From positions 1 to 30,836 of the IMG/VR virus record IMGVR_UViG_3300022413_000033: a stretch of DNA of 30,836 nt; one strand, 5' to 3'. The notes under the pieces were generated by a model, which was not told the origin of the DNA, ran no database searches, and saw only the letters and a program-made list of their open reading frames with translations. The translations under genes and the position numbers were made by a program. Source of the stretch: a virus. Below, piece by piece: positions 14,990 to 23,987 of the stretch (its first letter is position 1; every line of letters begins with the position of its first letter).

Positions 14990-15613
14990 CTATGTTGTTT
15001 CCGTCCCGGCCGAAAAATCAGCAGCTTGGGTATCTATTTGTCCGTAGCATAGACAGCTTAAGTTGAAAAATACCCCGCCCGGGACCAGTTCATGTGTGAA
15101 ATTGACGGTTGCGCATCCCAACAGCCTATGCACAAAATCGACGCCTGATGGTGCATCTGCAGGGGCAGTCAATTTCACTTCTACATTGAACAAATGATTG
15201 ATCTGACGTGCGACCTTTGGACCGGGGACGGTAATTGCCACTCCCTCTGAATTCTCCCGAGTCCCAATATCAGCCACGGCGACAGGTACCCAAACCGTAG
15301 GTGTCGTGCCCACATTCCAAGTCGCCAAACCGCGTGGATTTCCAAACGCATCGAGTTGCCAGATTTTTTCCGATTCCAATCGGAATCGGAGATCGAATGG
15401 GATCGGTTGCATGATAACGGTTTCGTCCACCACAATAGTAGCCACATTCCCGTTCACAAGCTTTTCACCACCGGCTACAATGGTGGTCTCCGGATCCGGA
15501 GGCATTCCCGGCAACGTGGGCAGATCATAAAATGTGACCGTGATATAATCCGCCGTCGTTTGACCATTGACCACGCGTATAGCAGCTGTCGTGTGTGTGT
15601 TAACAGAGGTCAT
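14990..15613 (-). CDS. Major tail (tube) protein candidate
   Basis: ATG 15613 is chosen (207 residues, MTSVNTHTTAAIRVVNGQTT) because GAGGAG lies just upstream; a longer frame to 15655 would add 14 residues overlapping the previous gene. The protein is beta-rich and soluble, with no membrane or coiled-coil segments. Its size and its position between the tail terminator candidate and the G/GT gene are those of the tail tube protein. No conserved motif is decisive. Confidence 0.65.
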   Translation of the reverse strand: MTSVNTHTTAAIRVVNGQTTADYITVTFYDLPTLPGMPPDPETTIVAGGEKLVNGNVATIVVDETVIMQPIPFDLRFRLESEKIWQLDAFGNPRGLATWNVGTTPTVWVPVAVADIGTRENSEGVAITVPGPKVARQINHLFNVEVKLTAPADAPSGVDFVHRLLGCATVNFTHELVPGGVFFNLSCLCYGQIDTQAADFSAGTETT

Positions 15614-15626
15614 CTGCCACTCCTCA

Positions 15627-16151
15627 TCAATTCTGAATAATAGTCTCAGCCACATGTCGCATCGTGGCCGATAGGTTGATTTGCGTGATGCCCAGCTCGG
15701 CTTCCGGACTGAGTCCAGTTAGCACCGGAGGTGCTAAACTCACTAAAGCGGACAGAACAGGATTTCCTCCGGTGTTGTAGTCGCGAATAGGTACGGCCGC
15801 ATCGGGTGGCATGAAAATCTCTTTAATGTTGGTCATGACGGTCCACAGAGAATAGAGCGTGCCCCCACCTCCGCTTTTACGGGCATCGTTCTTTTCAAAG
15901 CCATTGATATTTGTCAGGACCTCATCGATATAGCCATGCCGCCCTGACCCCGTCACCTGAATGTCCCCCTGTGGGCCAAGCTCGATCACGGAGACCTCTA
16001 CCCACTGCGCCGGCTTGGTTTCAAGGTCTAAAGGTTCACCCAGCTGGTAATAAACCGTTAGCCCTAACCCCATTGACACATTTGTGTCTACATAGGCATA
16101 GATCGATTTAACGATATTGTCCATGCGTGACTCAGGCGCGATCGTCGGCAT
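15627..16151 (-). CDS. Tail terminator / tail completion protein candidate
   Basis: This 174-residue protein begins MPTIAPESRMDNIVKSIYAY and has a compact alpha/beta pattern (VDTNVSMGLGLTVYYQLGEP, WVEVSVIELG). Length, order (after the gp10-like protein, before the tail tube) and the short N-terminal helix are typical of the tail terminator that caps the tube. The call relies mainly on gene order. TAGGA precedes the ATG at a suitable distance. Confidence 0.5.
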   Translation of the reverse strand: MPTIAPESRMDNIVKSIYAYVDTNVSMGLGLTVYYQLGEPLDLETKPAQWVEVSVIELGPQGDIQVTGSGRHGYIDEVLTNINGFEKNDARKSGGGGTLYSLWTVMTNIKEIFMPPDAAVPIRDYNTGGNPVLSALVSLAPPVLTGLSPEAELGITQINLSATMRHVAETIIQN

Positions 16152-16164
16152 GTCCAGTTCCTAG

Positions 16165-16659
16165 CTAACTAAATGTGTTCGTAAGCGCTGAGATGATAGC
16201 CTGCTCCTGGACTGACTCATTTCTTCGCTGCTGTCCCAAAGAGTTTCGGATGTCCTGTAATTCTTTCTTGCGTTTTGACAAGGCCCGCCTTACGGGCGCA
16301 GGTGGTTTTTGCGTGGGGTAAATACCTGGATTGAAATCAATCCGCTCTGCATTAGCCACACCTCCTGCAAATTGCGTTTTAGGCCCTACGCCTGGGTAGC
16401 CACCAAATTCAATGATTGGCGCATAAACAAAATTATTCACCACTTCGTAATGGGCATACCCTCGTCGAATTGGCCCCTGCCAACCGGCTCGCGATGCCCC
16501 TGTGTCAACGGGCCAACCTCTGACGATATCGTTACGCAAGAGTGTCGCTTGATGCAGAAATTCTTTATCAACATCTTCGATCGTTCCCTTTGCATAATCC
16601 CGAATCAATACACCAAGTTGTTCCCCGATTTTATCCAAATTGTGACTGATGGCGACCAT
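16165..16659 (-). CDS. HK97 gp10-like tail completion / minor tail protein
   Basis: I choose ATG 16659 (MVAISHNLDKIGEQL, 164 residues): AAGGA sits seven bases upstream and the previous gene stops three bases before. The diagnostic segment is WPVDTGASRAGWQGP followed by NNFVYAPIIEFGG, a pattern typical of the HK97-gp10-like family of neck/tail completion proteins. The C-terminus is a basic helix. It likely sits at the head-tail joint. Confidence 0.7.
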   Translation of the reverse strand: MVAISHNLDKIGEQLGVLIRDYAKGTIEDVDKEFLHQATLLRNDIVRGWPVDTGASRAGWQGPIRRGYAHYEVVNNFVYAPIIEFGGYPGVGPKTQFAGGVANAERIDFNPGIYPTQKPPAPVRRALSKRKKELQDIRNSLGQQRRNESVQEQAIISALTNTFS

Positions 16660-16661
16660 GT

Positions 16662-17039
16662 TCAGGTCCTTACACGACGTGTATAGATCGTCCATTCGAT
16701 TCCGAATTCGTCCAAACTCGATGCGGGATCAGAGAGCACTTCATAACTCCGCCCGCCTTGCGTGATGACATCGCCTGGCTTAACTGTCGTGACATAGGCG
16801 GCACGCAGAGACCAACGTTTTTCGATCTGAGTAAGCCCTGCCTGCGACAACGTCGTGAGCTCGCGTATGCTGATTGGCCTCTCACGTATCCATACTCTGC
16901 ATGTGGTCGAGAGGTCCGATTGCGTCCCAGTAAGCAAGTCCAGGTCACCGTACTTGACGGACTTAAAGAGAGCACGCACACCGATCGCTCTGTCTATTTG
17001 TCGGGTTGTGCGATCAATGGCCCTACTGAGTGCATTCAT
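16662..17039 (-). CDS. Head closure / head-tail connector protein candidate
   Basis: This 125-residue protein overlaps the previous gene by ATGA. A helical start (MNALSRAIDRTTRQIDRAIG) is followed by a small beta-barrel-like part with VKPGDVITQGGRSYEVLSDP, a pattern common in small head-tail joining proteins, where an xGDVIxxxGxxYEV loop recurs. Gene order (after the adaptor, before the gp10-like protein) supports head closure. Confidence 0.6.
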   Translation of the reverse strand: MNALSRAIDRTTRQIDRAIGVRALFKSVKYGDLDLLTGTQSDLSTTCRVWIRERPISIRELTTLSQAGLTQIEKRWSLRAAYVTTVKPGDVITQGGRSYEVLSDPASSLDEFGIEWTIYTRRVRT

Positions 17040-17539
17040 GCCCGAATCAACCTCACCATGCTGCTACTCGTTCGGCTGCCATAGGGGAGTAGCAACTCGG
17101 CCACAGCCTGTGGTAAAACCTTCCTTGCTGAGCCTCGAAACTCAGCGTGATAAGAAGGGGTACGCAGGATATCAAATGCGGCATTCATGCCTCTATCCGG
17201 ATCCGGAGTTAAATACAAATCGAATGCCCATTCGACAGTGGCCCATTCCACAAATTCCGGAATCGAAGTGGGGGATATCGCCGCACCCGTGAGAGGGTGC
17301 GTGACCCCTGTCCTCGGCCACTCGAGAGCTTGTGACGAAGAGACCTTCTCGCCTTGAAAGACAAGACCACGATCAATGAGGCGACTCGCATGCACGAGGA
17401 GTTGCGTTTTGTTGATGGCAAGATCCTCAAACCATTCGTCTGCGTGAGGGAGCTGCTCCATAAGGGTATTGGCTCGTAGCAACGTCACATAGGAGTTGCT
17501 GACACTGCCGCCCACTGTCGCGTCAAGAGTAACTGCCAT
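17036..17539 (-). CDS. Head-tail adaptor, DnaT-like ssDNA-binding family
   Basis: ATG 17539 (MAVTLDATVGGSVSNSYVTL, 167 residues) has GAGGTG upstream; the longer frame to 17647 overlaps the previous gene and is rejected. SNSYVTL...W......K..LL..ASRLIDRGLVFQGEK and ALEWPRTGV match a phage family commonly labelled putative DnaT-like single-stranded DNA-binding protein. Members sit between the coat and connector genes and probably act as the head-tail adaptor. DNA binding is not demonstrated. Confidence 0.65.
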   Translation of the reverse strand: MAVTLDATVGGSVSNSYVTLLRANTLMEQLPHADEWFEDLAINKTQLLVHASRLIDRGLVFQGEKVSSSQALEWPRTGVTHPLTGAAISPTSIPEFVEWATVEWAFDLYLTPDPDRGMNAAFDILRTPSYHAEFRGSARKVLPQAVAELLLPYGSRTSSSMVRLIRA

Positions 17540-17546
17540 GAGCACC

Positions 17547-17888
17547 TCAAGCCCTGTTGCGAGTAGCCGTTGACCATAACCGGTGAGTATCCGGATCATA
17601 ATCTTTGACTGGAATCGTATGCTTAGGAGCCCCCCTCCCCGCTCCAATCGTGTGAATGGCTATCAGCTCCCCCATGTCATCAAAAACAAAGTCAAGGGCA
17701 GGATTGGCTGAACTTGGAACCGTTTCGATGTGACTCTCCGGGCCTGCCGAATTCGACAGCGGACAACGGTAGTCCATGCGTTCTGACCATAATACGTGGA
17801 TGGATGGATCATAGTCAGCCGCATTGAGAATCCACTTGTCATCCGGATCCTTGGGTGAACAAATTTCAACTGTTTCGAGTTCAGCCAT
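17547..17888 (-). CDS. Unknown 113-residue protein with duplicated DYDPxxHxLWS motif
   Basis: Directly after the coat protein gene. Two copies of a short motif stand near the ends: NAADYDPSIHVLWSER (about 22-37) and PVKDYDPDTHRLWSTATR (about 92-110). Related short (D/N)xxDYDPxxHxLW peptides occur in other phage structural proteins, perhaps as docking strands. I do not know its function; a head decoration or connector-associated protein is a guess from position. Confidence 0.5.
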   Translation of the reverse strand: MAELETVEICSPKDPDDKWILNAADYDPSIHVLWSERMDYRCPLSNSAGPESHIETVPSSANPALDFVFDDMGELIAIHTIGAGRGAPKHTIPVKDYDPDTHRLWSTATRNRA

Positions 17889-17899
17889 TCCTCAACCTA

Positions 17900-19069
17900 T
17901 TACGTAAAGGCTCGCACCGCTAAATTCGGGTCAAGCGTCTTTACTCCCAGCAAGGCGTCCAGTGCGACATACGTTTCTGCCGGAAGCCCAGTTGACCAGC
18001 GGCGAGCACGTACGGACAGTCCAGAGACCGGATCAGATGCCGTTGACACCTCAATGCCTGGCAAATTTTCAGGAAGTGGCGCCATTGCGAGCGCAAACGC
18101 ATTACGATGAAACATGAGTTGTTGCACGGAACCCGCATCCGGTTGCTTCGTAAATGTCACGACTGCACCGTCTGCGTATTCCTGTACGGCAGCAGGGGTA
18201 AACGGCATGGCACCATTCGCACCGGCAGTCAACGTGGTATCAGCCGTAACGGCATAGCGCTGTGTATTACCGGCAATCACGAACGTGTCACCTTTCAGAA
18301 TCGTTTCAGACCCCGTCATGCCGTCAATGGCCATCACCGTAGCTCCAAGAAGGAGAGGATTGGAATTGACCGCTCCATCGCTGTCGCCAGCTGCTTGGTT
18401 GGCCGTGCCAGGAACATGAGTGGCTGAATTGGTCGCATTCTGGTTTGCAAATGTCTCTACCCCGAATCGAGTACCCAGACCTCCACGCAATAAGGTTTGA
18501 TTCTGCCCTGGCCCGGTCACTTGCGCAGAATGGAACGTGACGGAATTCTCGAAATGCATCTGTACGGTACCATCTACCATCATATGCATATTGCCAAGGT
18601 CATCGACCGGTACGGCATTTCCGAATGCAACTGACTTCGCGCCGGTGATGATAGTATGGTCCGTCGCAGCAGCATAGTCATAGAGCCATGGGACATCTTT
18701 ATAGAGCTCGACTAAGTACTGATCGATCTTGTTCGCGATCGCATAGGCGGCAGGCGAGATATGCTCGTTTATGACCTGTTCGCCGGTATAAGCCAACTCT
18801 AGGTCAGTCAGCTTAAATGCGACACCGGGATTCCGGTTGACCTGGATATTCAGGACTTCGGTATTCAAATCGGATGCCGTAGCAAGGGGATCTTGTGCGA
18901 CGAAAGTGGAGGGAGAGCGGATAGAGATAAACTCACCGATATTTACAGCCCTGCGTTCGAGTTCATAGCCGCGATGCACGCGAGCCGCCATTCCGAGCGC
19001 ATTTTGCAAATGAATCAGCGCTTCGTTCGCATAGAAAATAGGGTTGTAGTTTCCAAGTGCATTTGCCAT
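17900..19069 (-). CDS. Major capsid protein, P22 coat (gp5)-like
   Basis: ATG 19069 (MANALGNYNPIFYANEALIH, 389 residues) is the family's standard start; the longer frame adds 14 residues with no support, and TAGGAG lies ten bases upstream. Diagnostic features are EALIHLQNALGMAARVHRGY, VNIGEFISIRSPSTFVAQDP, VAFKLTDLEL and the SPAAYAIANKIDQYLVELYK helix, all as in P22-type coat proteins, which have the HK97 fold. Length fits. It follows the scaffold gene after a 144-base gap, as is usual. Confidence 0.9.
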   Translation of the reverse strand: MANALGNYNPIFYANEALIHLQNALGMAARVHRGYELERRAVNIGEFISIRSPSTFVAQDPLATASDLNTEVLNIQVNRNPGVAFKLTDLELAYTGEQVINEHISPAAYAIANKIDQYLVELYKDVPWLYDYAAATDHTIITGAKSVAFGNAVPVDDLGNMHMMVDGTVQMHFENSVTFHSAQVTGPGQNQTLLRGGLGTRFGVETFANQNATNSATHVPGTANQAAGDSDGAVNSNPLLLGATVMAIDGMTGSETILKGDTFVIAGNTQRYAVTADTTLTAGANGAMPFTPAAVQEYADGAVVTFTKQPDAGSVQQLMFHRNAFALAMAPLPENLPGIEVSTASDPVSGLSVRARRWSTGLPAETYVALDALLGVKTLDPNLAVRAFT

Positions 19070-19213
19070 GTAGCCTGTGCTCCTACTAAAAATATGGCCA
19101 TACCTACCCACGCACAGCGTAGATACGTCACATTCTCAGCCAGAGCACAGCAATGGCTAGTGATTGCTCAAGAGGGGACCGACAAAGCCACAGACTTCGC
19201 CGATGTTTGTCCA

Positions 19214-20053
19214 TTAGCCAGGCACGATTTCGAGTTCAGTGTTTGCCTTCTCAGCTTGCGCCTTCATGGACTTGTACTTGCCGAAATCTTTTGCCTCTGT
19301 TTCAGTAATTCGGTATTGCCCGTTCACACTAGCCCCAGACTGGTGGCTTGAACGGCTACCGCTTGATTCTAACACCGCCCAGGGGTTTTCCGCAAGCATC
19401 GTCTTGACTTGCTCTTGCATAGTCAATGTTTTTCCATCGGCACCGACTGCGGTCACTTTGGTTTTTCCGTTGTCCAAGAAATCAACCGGCACAGGCTCAT
19501 CGGACTCAGGATCAAGTTCCCATTTCTGCTTCGCATCCATCATGAGGTAGCGAACCTTTTGCGGATCACCACCTTCCGAAAGAAACTGTCGTTGAAGCTC
19601 CCCTTCGATGACAACGGCTTGCAACCGCTCTCTTTGTTCTTGAATCTTTGCTTCCATCTGAGCATTCTGGTTCTGCGCCGCTTCCACGTTGCGTTGCAGT
19701 TCCGCCATCCTCCTCTCAAATTTCTTCGCGGCCGCTTCTTCATATTTCTTCTCGGAAATAAGTTGGTCGTGCTCCAACTCTTCGACTTTTTTGAGAGCCT
19801 CTATCGCATCCGGCAAGCGCTCGGCATCAATATCGCCGAGCACTTCGCGGAGCTTGTCCAACTCCGCCTTGACACGTGTACGCTCTGCTTTTTCGTTATC
19901 TCGCGCTTGAAGCGCACGCCGCACATCTTCTGCTGACTTCACCCCCTCACCGGGTTCAGCATCCAACTCCCACCGATTATTCACCTCAACGTAGTAATCA
20001 GTGAGGCCTTCCGGGATGTCGTCTTGGTTGTCGTAAAATTGCTTGAGTGCCAT
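19214..20053 (-). CDS. Capsid scaffolding protein
   Basis: This 279-residue protein is highly charged with a long coiled coil from about residue 50 to 155 (KVEELEHDQLISEKKYEEAA). Its start, ALKQFYDNQDDIPEGLTDYY, is a pattern seen at the start of many phage scaffold proteins, and it lies immediately upstream of the coat gene. Scaffolds template procapsid assembly and then leave or are degraded; no protease domain is visible here. The C-terminal basic helix (DFGKYKSMKAQAEKANTE) would bind the coat protein. Confidence 0.8.
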   Translation of the reverse strand: MALKQFYDNQDDIPEGLTDYYVEVNNRWELDAEPGEGVKSAEDVRRALQARDNEKAERTRVKAELDKLREVLGDIDAERLPDAIEALKKVEELEHDQLISEKKYEEAAAKKFERRMAELQRNVEAAQNQNAQMEAKIQEQRERLQAVVIEGELQRQFLSEGGDPQKVRYLMMDAKQKWELDPESDEPVPVDFLDNGKTKVTAVGADGKTLTMQEQVKTMLAENPWAVLESSGSRSSHQSGASVNGQYRITETEAKDFGKYKSMKAQAEKANTELEIVPG

Positions 20054-20056
20054 GCT

Positions 20057-20263
20057 CTACTCCTTCAGTGCCTCCTTTGACAATTGGTAAGTAACGACAA
20101 TCTTGTTGTCAGTCTCACCTATTATCAAATTAAGTTCTTTGATTACCTCATCATGGAAACGACGCATCTCCGGTGATGCGACATTTCCATGGTCTTTCCA
20201 TGATGTCACTTCATCGTAAACCAGCCTACAATATTTATAGAGAGCCATCTCTTGAGGAATCAT
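20057..20263 (-). CDS. Unknown 68-residue protein
   Basis: This small helical protein (MALYKYCRLVYDEVTSWK, EMRRFHDEVIKELNLIIG) has no recognisable family. Its ATG overlaps the exonuclease stop (ATGA), and it ends three bases before the scaffold start, so it is embedded in the head operon. The pairing with the exonuclease suggests a shared late or accessory role. Confidence 0.5.
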   Translation of the reverse strand: MIPQEMALYKYCRLVYDEVTSWKDHGNVASPEMRRFHDEVIKELNLIIGETDNKIVVTYQLSKEALKE

Positions 20264-20850
20264 GCTTCTGACCTCAGTTGCATTTTATACTCTTCGTCAC
20301 TCGAAAGCCCCGCCCCCCAATAGATTCGCATTGACAGGTGATCATAGCATCGTTTAATTATTCTGGCATCCCAGAGTGCATTATGCTTTTGAGCGTATTC
20401 ATCAGAAATTATGAAATCTTTCACAAAGGCTTCTCGATTTATATCCGGATCAATACCTGCAATCTTAAATAGAGTACAGATATCATAAGGAATATAAAAA
20501 ATACAATCCGGGAGATTTAACGCCCCCCCGAATAATTCGCAGAAGAGCATCCAGTTGTATGACAAACAATCAGACCACATTTCAATCCCTTGACCTTGAC
20601 ACTGTAAGATCAACCAAGTTCCCAATTCGTTGGCAATCTCAGCACGATTGCCAACTATAGTCATCTTGTCACTGGGTCTTAGATTATCAATTACGTGCTG
20701 CTTTATCCATGGCGTTATCTGTCCGCGGTCATAATCGGAAAATTCTGCATAAAATACTTCATCTTCGTTCGTGGTTATCCCCAAGCTAATGGGTGTCGTA
20801 TTTTGATGAAGACCGGTGAACTCAAAGTCAAAAAAAGCTTTTCGTCTCAT
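20260..20850 (-). CDS. DEDDh 3'-5' exonuclease (DnaQ/RNase T-like)
   Basis: All expected DEDDh residues are visible: Asp8 and Glu10 in FFDFEFTGLH, Asp94 in WSDCLSYNW, and His156 plus Asp161 in HNALWDARII. The 196-residue size fits stand-alone exonucleases, and the arrangement resembles the exoribonuclease branch with FxFxFxE-type N-termini. It should remove nucleotides from the 3' end of DNA or RNA using two metal ions. Its position inside the head-assembly genes is unusual. Confidence 0.8.
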   Translation of the reverse strand: MRRKAFFDFEFTGLHQNTTPISLGITTNEDEVFYAEFSDYDRGQITPWIKQHVIDNLRPSDKMTIVGNRAEIANELGTWLILQCQGQGIEMWSDCLSYNWMLFCELFGGALNLPDCIFYIPYDICTLFKIAGIDPDINREAFVKDFIISDEYAQKHNALWDARIIKRCYDHLSMRIYWGAGLSSDEEYKMQLRSEA

Positions 20851-20886
20851 GCTGCTCTCCTTTCCCGTATCGTCATATGAAAATTC

Positions 20887-21195
20887 TCATATATGCAAAC
20901 TGACTGATTTTTCTTCTATGGAAACTTTATGTATGGCATCAACAAAAGGCTGAGCGGAATTTTGAATGTAAGCAGGCATTTCATCAAACGGAACAACGCC
21001 TTTAAACTCGGGGTCAATTAATACATTCCATGCGTCCAATGCATGATGCACATCTTCTTTAGTCGTATCAGTCCCTTTAGTCAGGGCCAAGATTGCAAAA
21101 ATAAGGTATATCGTCCTATCTCCTTCGGTTAGTGCGCATTGAGGAGCCCATACATTCTTTACTCTAGTCGCGATCTCTTCGATATATGTGGTCAT
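20887..21195 (-). CDS. Unknown 102-residue phage protein
   Basis: The segment TEGDRTIYLIFAILALTKGT followed by TKEDVHHALDAWNVL resembles a small helical domain common in phages and actinobacterial proteins of unknown function, which I recall only loosely. It overlaps the stop of the Mu-F-like gene by ATGA. After it comes a 36-base gap before the exonuclease gene. Confidence 0.55.
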   Translation of the reverse strand: MTTYIEEIATRVKNVWAPQCALTEGDRTIYLIFAILALTKGTDTTKEDVHHALDAWNVLIDPEFKGVVPFDEMPAYIQNSAQPFVDAIHKVSIEEKSVSLHI

Positions 21196-22301
21196 GCTGC
21201 CCTTTTCCGTCTCTGTGCCAATTGCTTCAAGGTGAGTGGCCGTCCCTTCTGGGTGACGAGCTCACGCAACGAGAGCTTATCCTGTAACCATAGTTCACGC
21301 CGCGTCCGTCCCAAGACACGCACCTGTACGGACTCAGGTTGACGTTTCAGCCAGGTGCCATAATCCTCCTGTGCAGGCGGGTCCGCGTTGAGGAGCGCCC
21401 TTTGCTCCGGAGTGAGCCGACTGATCGCCCTGCGCGCCTGCTCGGAACGCCTTGCCATCTGGCTGGCTGTATGCGTGAGCGGGTAGAGATGCGTACGTTC
21501 CGCAAAATGCCAGGGGGTTGGCCCTGGAAATTTGATCCTGACCGGTGATTCGGGAAGGGGCTGACCGGTATTGAGGCTCCACATGCCATTCGAGCGCGAG
21601 ATGCAAATACGGGTCGTATTGCCGTCAAGTACGGCGATTGCAATGACACCTCGAAAAAGATTGGCGTTCCGTTGCATCATCTCAATGCGGACGTTCGTCG
21701 TCACATGATTCGTGGCCGTGCGGGCAATGCCCACCGCTTCTCGCATTTGAATCCCGTTTTTCTCCTGTAGCCGGGCAATCAACTGACTCAGATTATCGCC
21801 CTGAGAAAACCCCTGCTGCAGAGTGCCTTGTACCCGTCTATGGTGGGCAGCCGCCTCACGTTCAAAAAACCCACGCATCGTTTCTGCATTGTCGAAATTC
21901 GTTGTGATGGCCCGGTCGTCCAGAATGGATGTGACGTCGCTTGTATTGAGACTCCGGCCCATCACATTGACACCGACACCCTGATTCACGATTGCCCTAA
22001 ATGCCTCAGTCTCATCTATTCCAAGGGCAATCAATTCACGGCGAAGAGTACGATACGATTTTGAATAAGCCGTCCTGATCAATCCTTGTGATTCTCCAAT
22101 GACACGATCCAATCGACTCTTTCCAAACGCACGCCGAATAGGTTCGGTTGGGTCGGATGCGGCAAGTTCTCCTACGATTAACGAGGTGAGAGCCCGTACG
22201 TCTTGTTCAATCAGGGTTTCACTAGCGTCGAGCACGCGCAGGACGTCAATGTCATGCTGAATCAAAAGGTCTGTGATGGTTTGGGCTACACTTTCAGCCA
22301 T
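21192..22301 (-). CDS. Minor head protein, Mu gpF-like
   Basis: This 369-residue protein sits directly after portal and zinc ribbon genes, the usual place of Mu-F-like minor capsid proteins. The middle region (AVGIARTATNHVTTNVRIEM) and the motif LDGNTTRICISRSNGMWSLN correspond to the conserved F-like core, where LDxxTxxxC is followed by DG or NG. The N-terminal 180 residues are helical. The protein probably binds the portal and assists DNA packaging or ejection. It starts 16 bases inside the zinc ribbon gene. Confidence 0.75.
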   Translation of the reverse strand: MAESVAQTITDLLIQHDIDVLRVLDASETLIEQDVRALTSLIVGELAASDPTEPIRRAFGKSRLDRVIGESQGLIRTAYSKSYRTLRRELIALGIDETEAFRAIVNQGVGVNVMGRSLNTSDVTSILDDRAITTNFDNAETMRGFFEREAAAHHRRVQGTLQQGFSQGDNLSQLIARLQEKNGIQMREAVGIARTATNHVTTNVRIEMMQRNANLFRGVIAIAVLDGNTTRICISRSNGMWSLNTGQPLPESPVRIKFPGPTPWHFAERTHLYPLTHTASQMARRSEQARRAISRLTPEQRALLNADPPAQEDYGTWLKRQPESVQVRVLGRTRRELWLQDKLSLRELVTQKGRPLTLKQLAQRRKRAA

Positions 22302-22588
22302 GGCTCATCTTTCTCACTCGTCAGTCCACAATTGAGACACATTAGCCCTGTGGAAACAATCCAAAAAATATCTGAGCCGCAACCGCATTGCCATACCGGC
22401 CCTTCCGGAATGATCACACTGTGCCATATCCCATTCATTGTTTGACACTCAGGGCATTCTAACTGAGCGACTCCTGCTGGCGATATGGCTACCCATTCAT
22501 GTCTGCATTGTAAGCAGGTCGCAAATCCTGTGCGATGTGGCTCTTTTCTGTAAGCATCAGCGTAAAACACTTTTTGATTACGCTGCAT
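22286..22588 (-). CDS. Small zinc-ribbon protein
   Basis: Cysteine pairs CLQC, CPEC, CGCG and CLNC are spread over 100 residues, enough for two zinc ribbons. The opening MQRNQKVFYADAYRKE and the CLQCRHEWVA segment are consistent with a phage zinc-ribbon family often found between portal and minor head genes. It overlaps the portal end by 11 bases and the Mu-F-like start by 16. Its job is unknown; binding nucleic acid or portal is a guess. Confidence 0.6.
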   Translation of the reverse strand: MQRNQKVFYADAYRKEPHRTGFATCLQCRHEWVAISPAGVAQLECPECQTMNGIWHSVIIPEGPVWQCGCGSDIFWIVSTGLMCLNCGLTSEKDEPWLKV

Positions 22589-23987
22589 CTGTCACCCCTT
22601 CATTCTCGTCATCACCAAACGGCAGTCGCGTGGGCTGGGTGATCTCGATCCGTCGAATTTCATCCTCAATGCTGACATCCGGGGGCAATCGTTCGCCTTG
22701 CTGTAGGTTATACAGGAAGGTCTCTTGACTGAATCCGCCCCCTTGGAAAACGGTAAACAGAGCAAGCAAGTCTTGCGCGCTCATCGTCATGGATGAAAAA
22801 TCGGTGTTCAGTTCGATCGAATATTTCTCATCGAGGGGTTCTTCTGTGTCCCCATTCCACCAATGATCGACCTGAATGACCCTCGTCATGCCCTGAGACA
22901 CTAAATTGGCGATCGTTCTCAAGCTCCCTGTATCGCCAGCGTGCCTCAGTTGCACTGCACCCAGAGTTTCCTGCACCCCTGGCATTTGTTCCAAAAGGCG
23001 AGCTCCCAACGTGGCCATTTCCTGCTTGTCAGTTTCCATGGCTCGCTCAAGAGTCTCCAGTCCCATTCCTTGATATTCCAAAAAATAGGCTTTTGCTTCC
23101 GGATTGGGCAATATCCAGGCCGTCAGGGCACCGATAGCCAATACTTCGTCCCGATTTTCATGCCCCGTGACGACAGGAGTGGGGATGCCTGTCAGATACA
23201 GGCCGTGCTCGTAATCCGCACTATGCCGAAAATAAGAATAATTCACGTCACAAAGATCATCCATCGGGCCATCTGAAATATCGGGAGTGAGATCAGTAGA
23301 GCCAAAAAATTGAAACGGAATGAAGGGCAAGGGTTTTTTGCGTCGTTCCGGAATGAATGATTCGATCATACTAAACGCATTGGCGCTTCCATCCGGTTGC
23401 TCGTGAATTTGCACCTCATAGACGCCATCTGAGTTAAGGAATCCAACTCGCACGCGGTCCTTAAAGGTCAGATCATAAAAATCCGATGAGAAATCTTCGT
23501 GGTGCTCCTGCAAAACGATCAACGTCAGCCGATCTTCTCCATCTATGCGTTCCGTCCTCCAATTCAGGATTTTTTCCGGCGGAAATCCGGACCAGTAGGG
23601 TCTTTTTTGCTCGTCGGAATAATCAAGTAATACGCCGTAACGGCCGATCAGGTTCATATCCGCGAGGATGCTTAACGCGAAATCTTCCAGGTCAATACCA
23701 CTCAGCGTGATATCTTGTGAGGTTCGCAAAAATCGTGCTGAAGCAGATAAGACAGGCGGTTTCTGCATGATGGCACCCGTAAGTGCACCGACCGTTCGCT
23801 TGGTCGCGCCGTACCATTTCGCACGCCTCACATACCGCTCGTAATGCTTGTCCAGGAACCCTTCCGGGCGGTCCAGATATAGGCTCGCGTGAAGCTTCAC
23901 CGCATCCTCACCATCAAAGGCATGACGTTGTTTATTCCACCGAGCTAACTTGTTAGAATACAGTGGATGTCTGCTATTGACTGGCAT
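22578..23987 (-). CDS. Portal protein, DUF4055 family
   Basis: This 469-residue protein starts at ATG 23987, overlapping the terminase stop (TAATG). The N-terminal region (DGEDAVKLHASLYLDRPEGF, YERYVRRAKWYGATKRTVGA, LTGAIMQKPPVLS) is typical of DUF4055 portal-like proteins. The central beta-rich part contains KPLPFIPFQFFGST and the later part a helical stem region. Portals form the 12-fold DNA entry ring. Position between terminase and minor head protein is canonical. Confidence 0.85.
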   Translation of the reverse strand: MPVNSRHPLYSNKLARWNKQRHAFDGEDAVKLHASLYLDRPEGFLDKHYERYVRRAKWYGATKRTVGALTGAIMQKPPVLSASARFLRTSQDITLSGIDLEDFALSILADMNLIGRYGVLLDYSDEQKRPYWSGFPPEKILNWRTERIDGEDRLTLIVLQEHHEDFSSDFYDLTFKDRVRVGFLNSDGVYEVQIHEQPDGSANAFSMIESFIPERRKKPLPFIPFQFFGSTDLTPDISDGPMDDLCDVNYSYFRHSADYEHGLYLTGIPTPVVTGHENRDEVLAIGALTAWILPNPEAKAYFLEYQGMGLETLERAMETDKQEMATLGARLLEQMPGVQETLGAVQLRHAGDTGSLRTIANLVSQGMTRVIQVDHWWNGDTEEPLDEKYSIELNTDFSSMTMSAQDLLALFTVFQGGGFSQETFLYNLQQGERLPPDVSIEDEIRRIEITQPTRLPFGDDENEGVTDAA

